From: Psychroserpens luteolus
Lineage (GTDB): Bacteria; Bacteroidota; Bacteroidia; Flavobacteriales; Flavobacteriaceae
Direction of reading: 5' to 3'
DNA length: 64,000 nucleotides
NCBI RefSeq assembly: GCF_021032705.1
Contig: NZ_JAHVXI010000004.1
Coordinates: forward strand, 248,001 to 312,000
A program made the translations under genes and the position numbers. Below, one piece after another: positions 1-9,769 of the stretch. Below the pieces are notes generated by a model, which saw nothing but the letters and a program-made list of their open reading frames with translations, had not been told where the DNA came from and made no database searches. How positions within the stretch are numbered: the first letter of the stretch is position 1; every line of letters starts with the position of its first letter.

Positions 1-887
1 GTCATATTCCAAAACACAGTAATTGTACCGTCTTCAAAGAAATTGAAATCGTAGCCATCATATACATCATTGTAATCTATATTATCTTGTCTTACTTTAT
101 CCGTATACCAATTTTGGCAACCTGTTAGAAAGTCTTCTAATAATTCTTGAGTGCAGTGATTGCAGTCGTCATCATTATAGTCATAATCATCATCCTCATC
201 ACATGAGTTTTGTTCATTAGTAATTATGTTTTCAAGTTCGGTTAATGAGTTTATTGTCATTTGCGAATCATCAGAAAGCACAACCGAAATCGGAAAATCA
301 ATACTCGTAATATCATCTGGAGTTATAGCTTCAATATAATCATAGAGTTCATTGTCGTTAGTCAATGTTTCTGTAGAAATTAACTCGTTAAGCGGATTGA
401 ATTTTGAAGCCGTAAATGGATACACAAAATCGATACACTCAATATCGTTATCGCTTATATTTTCGCCATTACAATTGCTCGCGTTGGCATTTAATTCACT
501 CATAGAATTAATAGAAACTTCAGTATAATCTGAATTAACTATAGTAATAGGAAAATTAATTTCTAACGCGTCTATGTCATCATAATCCTCATCAAAAATG
601 GTTTCAACTAAATAATAGTCATTCTCATTAGTGATTTCTACGTTTATTGAATTTGCTGTTACGTTAACTGGTAATTTGATATTAAAACAATTAGCGAGAT
701 CTAAAATATTATCGTTAGAACCGTCATTTGAAGCTGTTCGTTGTAACAAATTAGCGACTAAAGAATTTGGTTGTAAAACATCTTCTGGAGGAGTTTCAAT
801 AAACTCCGTCTCTTCTTTTCTACATGATGTTAATGTCATCATTGAAGAAAAAATAAAAACGAATATGAATCTAATTGTTGCTTTCAT
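1..887 (-). CDS. acidic lipoprotein of unknown function, 3' end beyond window
   Basis: The frame opens at ATG 887 and stays open to base 1, giving about 295 visible codons; the C-terminus is missing. The start is a lipoprotein signal: MKATIR, a hydrophobic stretch and the lipobox LTSC (residues 19-22), so the mature protein should be membrane-anchored. The body is rich in Asp, Glu and Asn. It contains a roughly 86-residue repeated module: FPITIV and later FPISVV (near residues 112 and 198) are each preceded by an acidic Asp-Asp-Ile segment and followed by INS[ML][ST]EL. An Asp run with HC and GC motifs follows near residues 225-250, perhaps a metal- or surface-binding part. It faces away from the sigma operon at 1002. 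I recognise no family. Confidence 0.75.
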   Translation of the reverse strand, partial: MKATIRFIFVFIFSSMMTLTSCRKEETEFIETPPEDVLQPNSLVANLLQRTASNDGSNDNILDLANCFNIKLPVNVTANSINVEITNENDYYLVETIFDEDYDDIDALEINFPITIVNSDYTEVSINSMSELNANASNCNGENISDNDIECIDFVYPFTASKFNPLNELISTETLTNDNELYDYIEAITPDDITSIDFPISVVLSDDSQMTINSLTELENIITNEQNSCDEDDDYDYNDDDCNHCTQELLEDFLTGCQNWYTDKVRQDNIDYNDVYDGYDFNFFEDGTITVFWNM

Positions 888-1001
888 AATTTTGCATTTG
901 TATATTTCTAATGCAATTTAATATATAACAACTCAAGTTTGAAAACTCCTGAGATTTTAAAATAAATTTTTATTTACCTTTAAAAACTAAAATAAAACTC
1001 C

Positions 1002-1526
1002 TTGTCTAGAGATCTTAACGAAGACATCTGTGAAGCTAAAGTTTTTGAGTATGTGTATAATACATATTCAAAAGATCTGCATGATTTCTTGTATTATAAA
1101 TATGGAGAACAATTTAATCCAAGTGATAAAGCTCAAGACGCTTTTATTAAACTTTGGGATAACTGTAAAAAGGTAACTCTAAGTAAAGCCAAATCATTTT
1201 TATTTACTGTTGCTAATAATATGGTACTTAATGATATTAAACATCAAAAAGTGGTGCTCAATCATCAAAAAAATGCTCCAAAAGCACATACAAATGAGAC
1301 ACCAGAATTTGTTTTAGAGCAGGAACAATTTCTTCAGCGTTATAAAAAGGTATTGGAAAGTTTAACCGAAGAGCAGCGTGTTGCTTTTTTATTAAATAAA
1401 GTCGAAGGAAAGAAACATAGTGAAATTGCCGATTTTCTCGGTGTTACTAGAAAAGTGGTCGAATATCGTATTTATAGTGCTTTCAATATATTGAAAAAGG
1501 AATTAGAAGGATTTAAAATAAAATAA
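1002..1526 (+). CDS. ECF RNA polymerase sigma factor, FecI-like
   Basis: A 174-residue protein with sigma-70 region 2 (FLYYKYGEQF to AQDAFIKLWDNC, then AKSFLFTVANNMVLNDIKH) and region 4 (LTEEQRVAFLLNKVEGKKHSEIADFLGVTRKVVEYRI). The length fits a minimal ECF factor. It heads an operon with a FecR anti-sigma gene and a TonB-dependent receptor, so it is probably activated by outer-membrane signalling. TTG at 1002 is the first usable start after an in-frame stop at 993; no upstream ATG exists in this frame. I do not see in front of it the TGTAAC-type promoter found at the other ECF genes here, which fits the FecI class being regulated differently. Confidence 0.9.
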   Translation: MSRDLNEDICEAKVFEYVYNTYSKDLHDFLYYKYGEQFNPSDKAQDAFIKLWDNCKKVTLSKAKSFLFTVANNMVLNDIKHQKVVLNHQKNAPKAHTNETPEFVLEQEQFLQRYKKVLESLTEEQRVAFLLNKVEGKKHSEIADFLGVTRKVVEYRIYSAFNILKKELEGFKIK

Positions 1527-1572
1527 TAAGGAAAAATAGAAATGAAGTTGTTATATAAGTGTAAATAGATTT

Positions 1573-2484
1573 ATGAATAAAGAAGACAACATCAAAAAGT
1601 GGTTAAATGATGAATTAACTCCTGCCGAAAGACAAGCTTTTGAGCAAGGAGATGATTTTGCATTGCATCAAGCTATTTTAGATGGTGCGAAACATTTTAA
1701 GGCATCTAACTTTTCGGAACCAGAATCTTTCAATGATTTTAAATCAACTTATGATGCTAAACGTACTAAAACTAAAAAGTTAAATTGGTTTAAACCAATG
1801 TTAAGAATAGCTAGTGTTTTGGTCATTGCTTTTGGTGCTTATTTTACATTTTTTTACAACTATCCTACACGTATACAAACTTTGGCGAGTGAGCAAACTA
1901 TCATAGAGCTTCCAGACCAATCAGAGGTTATATTAAATTCGGGTTCTCAAATAGAATACAATGAAAAAACCTGGAATACTAATAGGCGCTTAACTTTAGA
2001 TGGTGAAGCGTATTTTAAAGTAGCTAAAGGAAAAACATTCGATGTCATTACTTCTCAAGGGCTAGTGACTGTTGTAGGTACAGAGTTTAATGTAAAACAA
2101 CGTTTTAATTATTTTGAAGTGCACTGTTATGAAGGGATTGTTCAAGTTACATCGGGAGATGTGACAAAAAAACTCTTTGCAGGAGACACCTATAGACGAT
2201 TAGGTGATGATTATGCTTCAGATACAACACCATTTTTGAAACCGCAATGGACTCAAAATAAAAGTGCGTTTAAGGCTGTTCCCTTTGATCTGGTTATTGC
2301 TGAAATGGAACGACAATATGATATTAAGATTACAGTAGACAATATAGATGCTAATCGATTATTCACAGGAGGATTTATGCATGATAATATTGAAAATGCC
2401 CTCTTATCTATAACACAGCCAATGGGTCTGAGCTATAAAATTAATGCATCAAATGACGTCGTAATTCATGGCAATAAAAAATAA
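1573..2484 (+). CDS. FecR-family anti-sigma factor
   Basis: This 303-residue inner-membrane regulator follows the FecI-like gene by 46 bp. A short cytoplasmic domain (KKWLNDELTPAERQAFEQ) precedes one membrane segment at about residues 76-95. The periplasmic FecR domain follows, with GEAYFKV near 144-150 and VVGTEFNV near 167-174. The C-terminal part (VIAEMERQYDIKITVD) resembles the STN-like DUF4974 module common in Bacteroidota FecR proteins. By family knowledge it senses the receptor plug and controls the sigma factor. Its end overlaps the receptor start by 17 bp, indicating translational coupling. Confidence 0.92.
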   Translation: MNKEDNIKKWLNDELTPAERQAFEQGDDFALHQAILDGAKHFKASNFSEPESFNDFKSTYDAKRTKTKKLNWFKPMLRIASVLVIAFGAYFTFFYNYPTRIQTLASEQTIIELPDQSEVILNSGSQIEYNEKTWNTNRRLTLDGEAYFKVAKGKTFDVITSQGLVTVVGTEFNVKQRFNYFEVHCYEGIVQVTSGDVTKKLFAGDTYRRLGDDYASDTTPFLKPQWTQNKSAFKAVPFDLVIAEMERQYDIKITVDNIDANRLFTGGFMHDNIENALLSITQPMGLSYKINASNDVVIHGNKK

Positions 2485-4759
2485 GTTATATTTTTTATGG
2501 ATCCTCTTTTTTATATGCTCTTTTGAGATTAATGCTCAAGAGACTAAAGAACAATTGCCATTAACTGATGTGTTTGTTCAGCTTCAAGAGATATACAATA
2601 TTCAATTTAATTATGCCGAATCAGACCTTGAGGGTATAACAATAATACCACCTTCCAAAGAGTTGACCTTAACTCAAGTTTTGTCATATCTCGAAGTCAA
2701 TACTAAATTTTCATTCCAAAACTTAGATGGTACTTTTATTCTGGTACAGTTAAAAGAGTCGCCTTTTGAGTTGCAACAATTATCAGAAATACTAGTATCA
2801 AAATATATCGTTAAGGGAATTAATAAACTGAACAATGGTTCTTATGAAATTGATTTTTCAGAGTTTGATATTCTACCTGGATTGATAGATACCGATGTTT
2901 TACAGGCAGTACAGGCTTTCCCAGGAATCCAGAGTATTAATGAAACCGTGTCAAATATTAATATAAGAGGTGGTGCGCACGATCAAAACTTAATCCTTTG
3001 GGATGGCATAAAAATGTATCAATCTGGGCATTTCTTTGGTTTGATTTCAATGTTTAATCCGCAAATCACGCAACAGGTAAGTGTTTTGAAAAATGGTACT
3101 GAAACGATGCTTACCGATGGTGTTTCGGGTACAATTTCTATGGAAACTGACACTGAAATCAACGATACATTTAAAGGAAGTTTGGGTGTTAATTTTATTG
3201 ATGCTAATGGCTTTGCTGATATACCGTTAGGAGACACATCATCTCTGCAAATTGCTGCTCGAAAATCAACAAGTGATTTCGCAGAAACTCCAACATATAC
3301 CAATTTTTTTGATAGAATCGCTCAGGATACAGAAGTGGAGACTAATGCGAATGATATTTTGAATTCCAATCAGGAATTTGATTTTTATGACATGTCTTTA
3401 CGCTGGTTGTATACGATTTCAGATAAGGATCAGTTACAGCTCAATTTTTTAAATGCCAATAACGAGTTACGATTTAATGAAAACTCTACAATTAGTGGTA
3501 TGGAAACATCTCGCCGAAGTAGTTTGAGACAAAACAGTATTGCAGGAGCTTTGCAGTACAAGAGAATTTGGAACGATGCATGGCAAACCACTTTTGAAGT
3601 TTATGAAACCGACTATAAGTTAAAATCTAATAATGCTAATATCATTGAAGAACAACGATTTCAACAAGAGAATAGCATATCGGAAACAAGCTTGAAATTA
3701 ATGACTAATTACAAGGTACATGATAACTTACAATGGTTGAATGGTTATCATTTTGTAGAGACCAAGGTTACAAACTTAGATGATGTTGATACGCCGCGTT
3801 TTCGATTGTTAGTGTCTGAAGTTGTACGAACTCATGCCTTGTTCTCCCAGTTAAATTATAGATCGTCCGATAGGAAAACAAACTTAAATTTCGGATTACG
3901 ACATAATTATATTGATAAGTTTAGAAAGCATATACTAGAGCCAAGACTGGCATTTAACCATAAGTTTTTAAATAACTTTTCAGTAGAACTTTTGGGTGAA
4001 TTCAAGCATCAAAACACGTCTCAAATTATTAATTTCCAAAATGATTTTTTAGGTATTGAAAAAAGACGTTGGCAATTGTCTAACGATGCTGATATTCCAG
4101 TAATTAGAAGTAAGCAAGTATCACTGGGTTTGAGTTTCAGTAAAAAAGGTTGGTTGCTTAGTGCAGATGCCTATTATAAATATGTAAAAGGCATTACGAC
4201 ACAAAGTCAAGGGTTTCAAAATCAATATGAGTTTATAAAAACTAGAGGTGATTATGACACGTTTGGTGCAGATATTATTTTGAGAAAGCAAATTAAAGAC
4301 TTTACAACATGGCTGAGTTATGCTTATATGGATAGCAATTATAGTTTTGAGTTACTTCCAGAAGATAGGTTTCCAAATAATTTTGATATCACTCATGCTA
4401 TTACTTTTGGAGCTGCTTATACCATGGACCGTTTAAGATTGTCGGCTGGGATCAATTGGCATTCTGGTCGTCCAACAACGCGACCAATAGTTGGTAATGA
4501 AATTAGTGACAACGCGATCAATTTTGAAGATACTAATTCAAGCAGATTGAACGATTATTTGAGAGTGGATGTTTCTGCTTTGTATGATGTTAAGCTATGG
4601 AAAAAGACTAAAGCAGATTTAGGGGTTTCGATATGGAACGTTTTAGACCGAACCAATCAAATCAATAATTTTTATAGAATTACAAATGATAATGTGAGTG
4701 AAACACTGCAAAATTCATTAGGAATAACACCAAATGCTGTGTTGAGGGTTCACTTTTGA
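2468..4759 (+). CDS. TonB-dependent outer-membrane receptor with STN domain
   Basis: A 763-residue protein with a cleavable signal (hydrophobic stretch ending EINAQ). It then has an STN signalling domain (FVQLQEIYNIQFNYAESDLEGI through LSYLEVNTKFSF), a plug (VLQAVQAFPGIQSINETVSNINIRGGAHDQN) and a long beta-barrel ending in Phe (VLRVHF). The STN domain and the sigma/FecR genes upstream mark it as the transducer of a FecI/FecR/FecA-like circuit. The ligand cannot be read from sequence; an iron chelate is only one possibility. ATG 2468 lies inside the end of fecR and begins the signal peptide. The 3' end overlaps the convergent thioesterase by 10 bp. Confidence 0.92.
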   Translation: MAIKNKLYFLWILFFICSFEINAQETKEQLPLTDVFVQLQEIYNIQFNYAESDLEGITIIPPSKELTLTQVLSYLEVNTKFSFQNLDGTFILVQLKESPFELQQLSEILVSKYIVKGINKLNNGSYEIDFSEFDILPGLIDTDVLQAVQAFPGIQSINETVSNINIRGGAHDQNLILWDGIKMYQSGHFFGLISMFNPQITQQVSVLKNGTETMLTDGVSGTISMETDTEINDTFKGSLGVNFIDANGFADIPLGDTSSLQIAARKSTSDFAETPTYTNFFDRIAQDTEVETNANDILNSNQEFDFYDMSLRWLYTISDKDQLQLNFLNANNELRFNENSTISGMETSRRSSLRQNSIAGALQYKRIWNDAWQTTFEVYETDYKLKSNNANIIEEQRFQQENSISETSLKLMTNYKVHDNLQWLNGYHFVETKVTNLDDVDTPRFRLLVSEVVRTHALFSQLNYRSSDRKTNLNFGLRHNYIDKFRKHILEPRLAFNHKFLNNFSVELLGEFKHQNTSQIINFQNDFLGIEKRRWQLSNDADIPVIRSKQVSLGLSFSKKGWLLSADAYYKYVKGITTQSQGFQNQYEFIKTRGDYDTFGADIILRKQIKDFTTWLSYAYMDSNYSFELLPEDRFPNNFDITHAITFGAAYTMDRLRLSAGINWHSGRPTTRPIVGNEISDNAINFEDTNSSRLNDYLRVDVSALYDVKLWKKTKADLGVSIWNVLDRTNQINNFYRITNDNVSETLQNSLGITPNAVLRVHF

Positions 4760-5307
4760 TAATGGTCTGGAAGTTCTATTTTAACACGATACCTTTTTAG
4801 ATCATCTAGGTAATCGATATGCGAAAAGTCTTCACTGTCAAATTCTTTTTGTCGTGAGTGTTTGGTTTCAATTCGTTTAATAGATTTTAGAAACCGTTTT
4901 ACTTCAGTTTTATCATTTACGATTAAGCCTGGAACTTCAATACTGTTGCCATTATCATCTTTGGCCACCATCGTGAAATACGACGAATTACAGTGCTTTA
5001 CATGTCCAGTTCTAATATTCTCGGCTTCCACACGAATCCCAACAACCATTGAAGTGCGTCCAACATAATTTATAGAAGCTTTCATTGTAACAAGCTCACC
5101 AATTTCTATCGGATTTAAAAAATCGACCGTATCTACAGAAGCGGTTACACAGTAAGTTTCAGAATGTTTAGAGGCACAAGCAAAAGCAATTTGGTCCATC
5201 AAGTTCAAAATATAGCCTCCATGAATTTTCCCGCCAAAATTAGAATGTGATGGTTGCATTAATTCGGAAATGCTAATTCGTGAGGAGTCTATCGTTTTGT
5301 ATGTCAT
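4750..5307 (-). CDS. acyl-CoA thioesterase, hotdog fold
   Basis: About 185 residues with the YciA/BFIT-type hotdog signature: FGGKIHGGYILNLMDQIAF, then TASVDTVDFLNPIEIGELV and ASINYVGRTSMVVGIRVEAEN. It should hydrolyse acyl-CoA to free fatty acid and CoA in the cytoplasm; chain length is unknown. I start it at ATG 5307 (MTYKTIDSSR). The longer frame to 5376 would add 23 residues lying inside the end of rmuC. The gap to the rmuC stop at 5315 is only 7 bp, so the two genes are probably cotranscribed. The 10 bp convergent overlap with the TonB receptor leaves no room for a terminator between them. Confidence 0.88.
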   Translation of the reverse strand: MTYKTIDSSRISISELMQPSHSNFGGKIHGGYILNLMDQIAFACASKHSETYCVTASVDTVDFLNPIEIGELVTMKASINYVGRTSMVVGIRVEAENIRTGHVKHCNSSYFTMVAKDDNGNSIEVPGLIVNDKTEVKRFLKSIKRIETKHSRQKEFDSEDFSHIDYLDDLKRYRVKIELPDHYQK

Positions 5308-5314
5308 AATTGTA

Positions 5315-6634
5315 TTATTCGCTACTTTTTGCGCGTTTGACAATGGCTTCGGGTAAAGATTTCTTGGCTTTAGCACCCATTTTTTTTAATTTTTCGACAC
5401 TAGTGATTAGGTTGCCTCGTCCTTCAACTAATTTATTCATAGCCGATGAATAATCACGTTTGGCATCATCAATACGTTTACCAACTCCAGTTAGGTCTTT
5501 TACTAAACCTTCAAATTTGTCATAAAGTGCTCCAGCCTGCCTTGCAATTTCAATCGCATTACGCTGTTGCTTTTCATTATTCCACATGGTATCAATTGTA
5601 CGTAACGTTGCTAAAAGTGTTGCAGGCGTTACGATAACAATATTTTTCTCAAAAGCTTTATTATATAAAGAACTGTCCTCATTTATGGCAACAGCAAAAG
5701 CCGGTTCTATCGGGATGAATAGTAATACGAAATCGGGTGATTCAATATCGTACAAGTCTTGATAGTTCTTTTCAGATAGTTGATCAACATGCTTTCTAAT
5801 GGAACTGATATGCGCTTTTAAATGAAACGTACGTTCATCATCTTCAGCATTTACATAACGTTCGTAATCGGTTAGTGACACTTTACTGTCAATAATCATT
5901 TTCTTATTATCGGGTAAATGCAAAACCACGTCGGGAAGCACTCTTGTACCATCAGGTAAGGTAAAACTTTGCTGAACATAATATTCCCTGTCTTTTTCTA
6001 AACCTGATTTTTCGAGCACACGCTCTAATACCAATTCGCCCCAATTTCCTTGCATCTTACTATCACCTTTTAAGGCCTTTGTTAAATTGGTAGCTTCTTT
6101 AGTCATTTGTTGATTGAGGTCTTTTAAACCTAATAACTGCTCTTTTAATGCCGAATGCATCGAGATACTTTCCTTTTGAGTATCTTCAACTTTTTTCTCG
6201 AATACTTGAATTTTTTCTTGTAACGGATTTAAGATATTCTTGATATTTTCTTTATTCTGAAGGGTGAACTTTTCCGATTTTTCATCAAGGATTTTTGTAG
6301 CGAGCAGTTCAAAATCTTTACGTAATTGTTCTTGACGTTCTTCTAGTTCTTCATCACGCTTTAAGTTTTGCTGCTGAAGGTTCTCATACTCTGTATTTTT
6401 TCTAGCTAATTCGGTATTTAAAAACTCTTTTTCACGTCTTATATCTTCACGTTCACTTTCTAACTTTGATAGATTTTGCTTTAAATCTTCAATAGTTGAA
6501 CTCATCTGATGTTGACGTTCTTCTAAGGTACTCTGCTCACTTTTACTTTTCAGTTTAATAAAAAGCATTCCTAAATACGCACCAATAGCTGCGGAGATAA
6601 CAATAGCTAGAATAAGAATAAGATTGTCGTTCAT
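5315..6634 (-). CDS. rmuC: DNA recombination protein RmuC
   Basis: A 439-residue protein with an N-terminal membrane anchor (about residues 4-26), a long charged coiled coil to about residue 190, and the RmuC nuclease-like domain with GNWGELVLERVLEKSGL, MIIDSKVSLTDYERY and FVLLFIPIEPAFAVAI. In E. coli RmuC limits inversions at short inverted repeats; the biochemical role is still inferred from its restriction-endonuclease-like fold. Length and domain order are typical. It is the first gene of a two-gene unit with the thioesterase. The tail is Lys-rich. Confidence 0.93.
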   Translation of the reverse strand: MNDNLILILAIVISAAIGAYLGMLFIKLKSKSEQSTLEERQHQMSSTIEDLKQNLSKLESEREDIRREKEFLNTELARKNTEYENLQQQNLKRDEELEERQEQLRKDFELLATKILDEKSEKFTLQNKENIKNILNPLQEKIQVFEKKVEDTQKESISMHSALKEQLLGLKDLNQQMTKEATNLTKALKGDSKMQGNWGELVLERVLEKSGLEKDREYYVQQSFTLPDGTRVLPDVVLHLPDNKKMIIDSKVSLTDYERYVNAEDDERTFHLKAHISSIRKHVDQLSEKNYQDLYDIESPDFVLLFIPIEPAFAVAINEDSSLYNKAFEKNIVIVTPATLLATLRTIDTMWNNEKQQRNAIEIARQAGALYDKFEGLVKDLTGVGKRIDDAKRDYSSAMNKLVEGRGNLITSVEKLKKMGAKAKKSLPEAIVKRAKSSE

Positions 6635-6709
6635 AAAGTGAATAGAAATTTACTCAAAGATAAAAGAAAAGGTGTTAAGTGATACTATGGATGAGTGAAA
6701 ACTATCGAC

Positions 6710-7504
6710 TTATTTCTTCACTCTAAAACTTCCCGTTTTTTCATCAAAACCGATAAGATCATCAGGAAATAAAGTTTCAAAAACACCACGTTCTATCAAG
6801 TTACAAGGCGAGTCATAAATAACACCATCATTGGTCATGACAATCATGGTATCGCAGAGTTGAATGGCTAAATCGATTTCATGTGATGAAAAAAGAATAG
6901 TCTTATTGGTGTCTTTAGCTAATTTTTGGAGCAGCTTTAAAATATAAGCCTTGTGATACATATCTAAATGTGTGGTTGGCTCATCCAAAATAATGAGATT
7001 GGTATCTTGAGCTAATGCTCGAGCAATCATCACTTTTTGTAATTGCCCGTCGCTTAATTCAAAACACTTGCGATGTTTCAAGTCTGAAAGATGTGTTTGT
7101 GCAATGGATTGGTTGACGATAGTGATATCTAGATCGCTGAGATTACCAACCCAATTAGTATAGGGTTGACGACCAAGTGCTATAAGTTCAAAAACGGATA
7201 GATTTTTAGACATAAGTTGTTCGGTCAACACCAAGCTCATGGTTTTTGCCAATTCTATTGAAGTATAATCATTAAGTGGTTTTTTACTTAAGGATATAGT
7301 GCCAGATAACGCAGGTTGTATGGATGTTAAGGTTCTCAAAAGCGTAGATTTTCCAATACCATTAGCGCCAACTAACCCAATAAGCTCACCTTGATACAAT
7401 TCGATATTAATGTCACTGGCAATAACAGCTGTTGCTTTCTTAGATTGGTAACCTATAGAAAGATCGTGAGTTTCAAGGATGATATGTTGCGTTTGTTCTG
7501 TCAC
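6710..7504 (-). CDS. btuD: ABC transporter ATP-binding protein, cobalamin/Fe-siderophore type
   Basis: A 264-residue ATPase with Walker A GANGIGKST (46-54), signature LSDGQ (150-154), Walker B LIILDEP (170-176) and an H-loop SSHEID. This is the FecE/BtuD branch that powers BtuCD-type importers at the inner membrane. It is the last gene of the run btuF-btuC-btuD (9684 down to 6710), 8 bp after the permease. The cobalamin assignment comes from the riboswitch-controlled BtuB-like receptor divergent to it; on sequence alone a siderophore importer cannot be excluded. Confidence 0.88.
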   Translation of the reverse strand: MTEQTQHIILETHDLSIGYQSKKATAVIASDINIELYQGELIGLVGANGIGKSTLLRTLTSIQPALSGTISLSKKPLNDYTSIELAKTMSLVLTEQLMSKNLSVFELIALGRQPYTNWVGNLSDLDITIVNQSIAQTHLSDLKHRKCFELSDGQLQKVMIARALAQDTNLIILDEPTTHLDMYHKAYILKLLQKLAKDTNKTILFSSHEIDLAIQLCDTMIVMTNDGVIYDSPCNLIERGVFETLFPDDLIGFDEKTGSFRVKK

Positions 7505-7512
7505 TAGTGTCT

Positions 7513-8535
7513 TTAAAATATCATTTTACGTTTTCTAACTAAGAGCCACACCACTACTGGTGCTCCAATTAAAGAGGTTATGGCATTAATAGGTAGTGTA
7601 TAATCACTGGTAGGTAATTGTGAAATACTATCACAAATAAGCATCACAATCGCTCCAAATAAAAATACAGCAGGTAATAATATCTTATGATTTGAGGTGT
7701 GAAATAATTGACGCGTCATATGCGGAATGGCTAATCCTATAAAAGCAATAGGTCCAGCAAAAGCTGTTATAGTTCCTGCTAATAGACTTGTTGCTAAAAT
7801 AATAACTAATCGACTTTGCTTAATGTTCAATCCTAAACTTTTGGCATAATTTTCTCCCAATAGAAATGTGTTTAGTGCTTTAATAGAAAATATAGTAAGA
7901 AGCATACCTAAGAGGTAAATTCCGAAGAATACAAAGAGTTCATTCCATGATAAATTACCTAAGCTTCCAAATCCCCAAAAAATATACTGTTGCAATTGTT
8001 CTGCTGAACTAAAATAGGAGAGTACACTAACCACTGCAGCTGTAATACTTCCAAACATCAAACCAATAATTAAAATAGCCATGGTATCTCTCACTCTTGC
8101 GGAGACAATCAAGACTGCTAGAAGCACTAGAAAACTTCCAGAAATTGCTGCAATAACAATACTCCATTTTGAGATCAAAACAGTAGCAAAAGCACCTCCA
8201 AATAATCCAGAACCTAAAATAACCAGCGCTACACCTAAGCTTGCACCAGAACTAATCCCTAATACAAATGGCCCAGCTAATGGGTTTCTAAAAAATGTTT
8301 GCATTAATAATCCTGAAATTCCTAAACCAGATCCTACTAAAATAGCCGTTAATGCTTTCGGTAATCTATAATCTTGAATTATATATTGCCAATTTTCGTT
8401 ATCTGAAGTCCCCAAAATACTATTAAATACGTCTTTGATGGGAATACTAACCGAGCCCAAACTAATATTCACAAAGAAGCATAACAATAGCGCTATTGAT
8501 AGGCCTATAAATGAATATGTATATTTGGTTTTCAA
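7513..8535 (-). CDS. btuC: ABC transporter permease, FecCD/BtuC family
   Basis: A 340-residue membrane protein with about nine or ten hydrophobic segments and FecCD hallmarks: PKALTAILVGSGLGISGLLM, NPLAGPFVLGISSGASLG and ITAFAGPIAFIGLAIPH. It forms the transmembrane channel of the importer. It starts one base after the stop of the substrate-binding gene and ends 8 bp before the ATPase gene, so the three are a tight operon. Substrate is assigned from context (cobalamin). Confidence 0.9.
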   Translation of the reverse strand: MKTKYTYSFIGLSIALLLCFFVNISLGSVSIPIKDVFNSILGTSDNENWQYIIQDYRLPKALTAILVGSGLGISGLLMQTFFRNPLAGPFVLGISSGASLGVALVILGSGLFGGAFATVLISKWSIVIAAISGSFLVLLAVLIVSARVRDTMAILIIGLMFGSITAAVVSVLSYFSSAEQLQQYIFWGFGSLGNLSWNELFVFFGIYLLGMLLTIFSIKALNTFLLGENYAKSLGLNIKQSRLVIILATSLLAGTITAFAGPIAFIGLAIPHMTRQLFHTSNHKILLPAVFLFGAIVMLICDSISQLPTSDYTLPINAITSLIGAPVVVWLLVRKRKMIF

Positions 8536-9684
8536 TTAATCTAGTGGCTTAAAAAAAGTCGTTTTATAGTCTGTGAGTAATTCTGGATGACAAATTTTTA
8601 TCATATCCTTGAGTACCAAATCTGGTCGTGCTGCACCTAATTCATAATACAAAACACCTCCTGTTTTTCCTGTTGTATTAGAAAAAGTATAGATTTTTTT
8701 ATTTTGAAATGCATCAAACTGTGTATAATGAGCGTTCGCTTTTTCTAAAGCGTCGTAACTTAAATAATACGAAGGACTCAACCATAATTCTGCTGTTTTA
8801 GCTTTGTTAAAAACGGCTTCAAAATTCAAGGCGATACTGCCAGTTTCTTTGGTTTCGCTCCATAAATAATTAACATTGGCATCATTTAAAAATTGAGCTT
8901 CCGGACTTGTGCCATTTGGTAAATACCAAACATCTTTGTACATGGCTCCGCATAACACTGTAGGTTTTTTACTTGCTTTTGCAGCAATGGACTTGGCTTC
9001 TAAATAATCTTTTTCTATTTGGTCAAAGATGGATTTGGCTTCACTTTCTTTATGATAAAGCGCTCCAAAAAACTTGATCCATTCGGCTTTAGCTAACGGT
9101 GATTTTTCAACCCAATCACCATTGTAAATAACAGTAATTCCAGCTTTTTCAATGGTTTCCATAGTTTTATTGGTGCCATCAACACCAAAGGTTACTACCA
9201 CATCTGGTCGTAATTCTAACAATACTTCGGTATTAATACCTTCATTATTGCCAAGTTCGCGTATGTCACCATTGTCAATTTGAGTCCTCGTTCTTTCCGA
9301 AGAAATATAATCAGTACCAGGAAAGCCTACTAAGGTTTGTTCAACGCCTAATAGTTCCAATGCTGGTATGTGAGTCGTTGAAGTCACAACAATCTTTTGA
9401 ACTGGTGTAACAATCATACCATCAAAATCATCTTTATTTAATGTAATCTTAGATGCATTTTCTTTAGGAATTAATGCATATCTATAGACTTTATCAGCTT
9501 TAGGCCAAGGGTTAGAAATTGTTAATATGCTATAATTGTCATTTTTAATAAGAGTAAACCCTTCTGCATGACTGTTTTTTTGCTGTTCTATTGTTTCAGC
9601 AGGAGGTAATTGTCTTGATAAGCCTTTATCTTCTTTACAAGATACGATGATGAAGACCATTAAAATGTAGATAACTTGTTTCAA
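8536..9684 (-). CDS. btuF: periplasmic substrate-binding lipoprotein, BtuF-like
   Basis: A 382-residue protein with a lipoprotein signal (MKQVIYILMVFIIVSC, lipobox at residues 13-16) and a periplasmic-binding-protein fold of the FecB/BtuF type: MIVTPVQKIVVTSTTHIPALE, VLLELRPDVVVTFG, then GITVIYNGDW and EWIKFFGALYHKE. It should capture cobalamin and hand it to the permease. It is longer than E. coli BtuF, with an extra N-terminal segment before the fold. First gene of the importer operon, with its start 330 bp from btuB on the other strand. Confidence 0.85.
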   Translation of the reverse strand: MKQVIYILMVFIIVSCKEDKGLSRQLPPAETIEQQKNSHAEGFTLIKNDNYSILTISNPWPKADKVYRYALIPKENASKITLNKDDFDGMIVTPVQKIVVTSTTHIPALELLGVEQTLVGFPGTDYISSERTRTQIDNGDIRELGNNEGINTEVLLELRPDVVVTFGVDGTNKTMETIEKAGITVIYNGDWVEKSPLAKAEWIKFFGALYHKESEAKSIFDQIEKDYLEAKSIAAKASKKPTVLCGAMYKDVWYLPNGTSPEAQFLNDANVNYLWSETKETGSIALNFEAVFNKAKTAELWLSPSYYLSYDALEKANAHYTQFDAFQNKKIYTFSNTTGKTGGVLYYELGAARPDLVLKDMIKICHPELLTDYKTTFFKPLD

Positions 9685-9769
9685 AAGCAGTGATTTTATA
9701 TGTCAAAAGTAATATTATTTAAAGTTTTGAGTGAATCATTAAACAAATTGTTTAATTTCGCTGCGAATT

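Noticed and set aside
631-921. Plus-strand open frame of 96 codons
   Set aside because: It lies on the opposite strand of the lipoprotein gene (1-887), whose signal peptide and internal repeats are clear.
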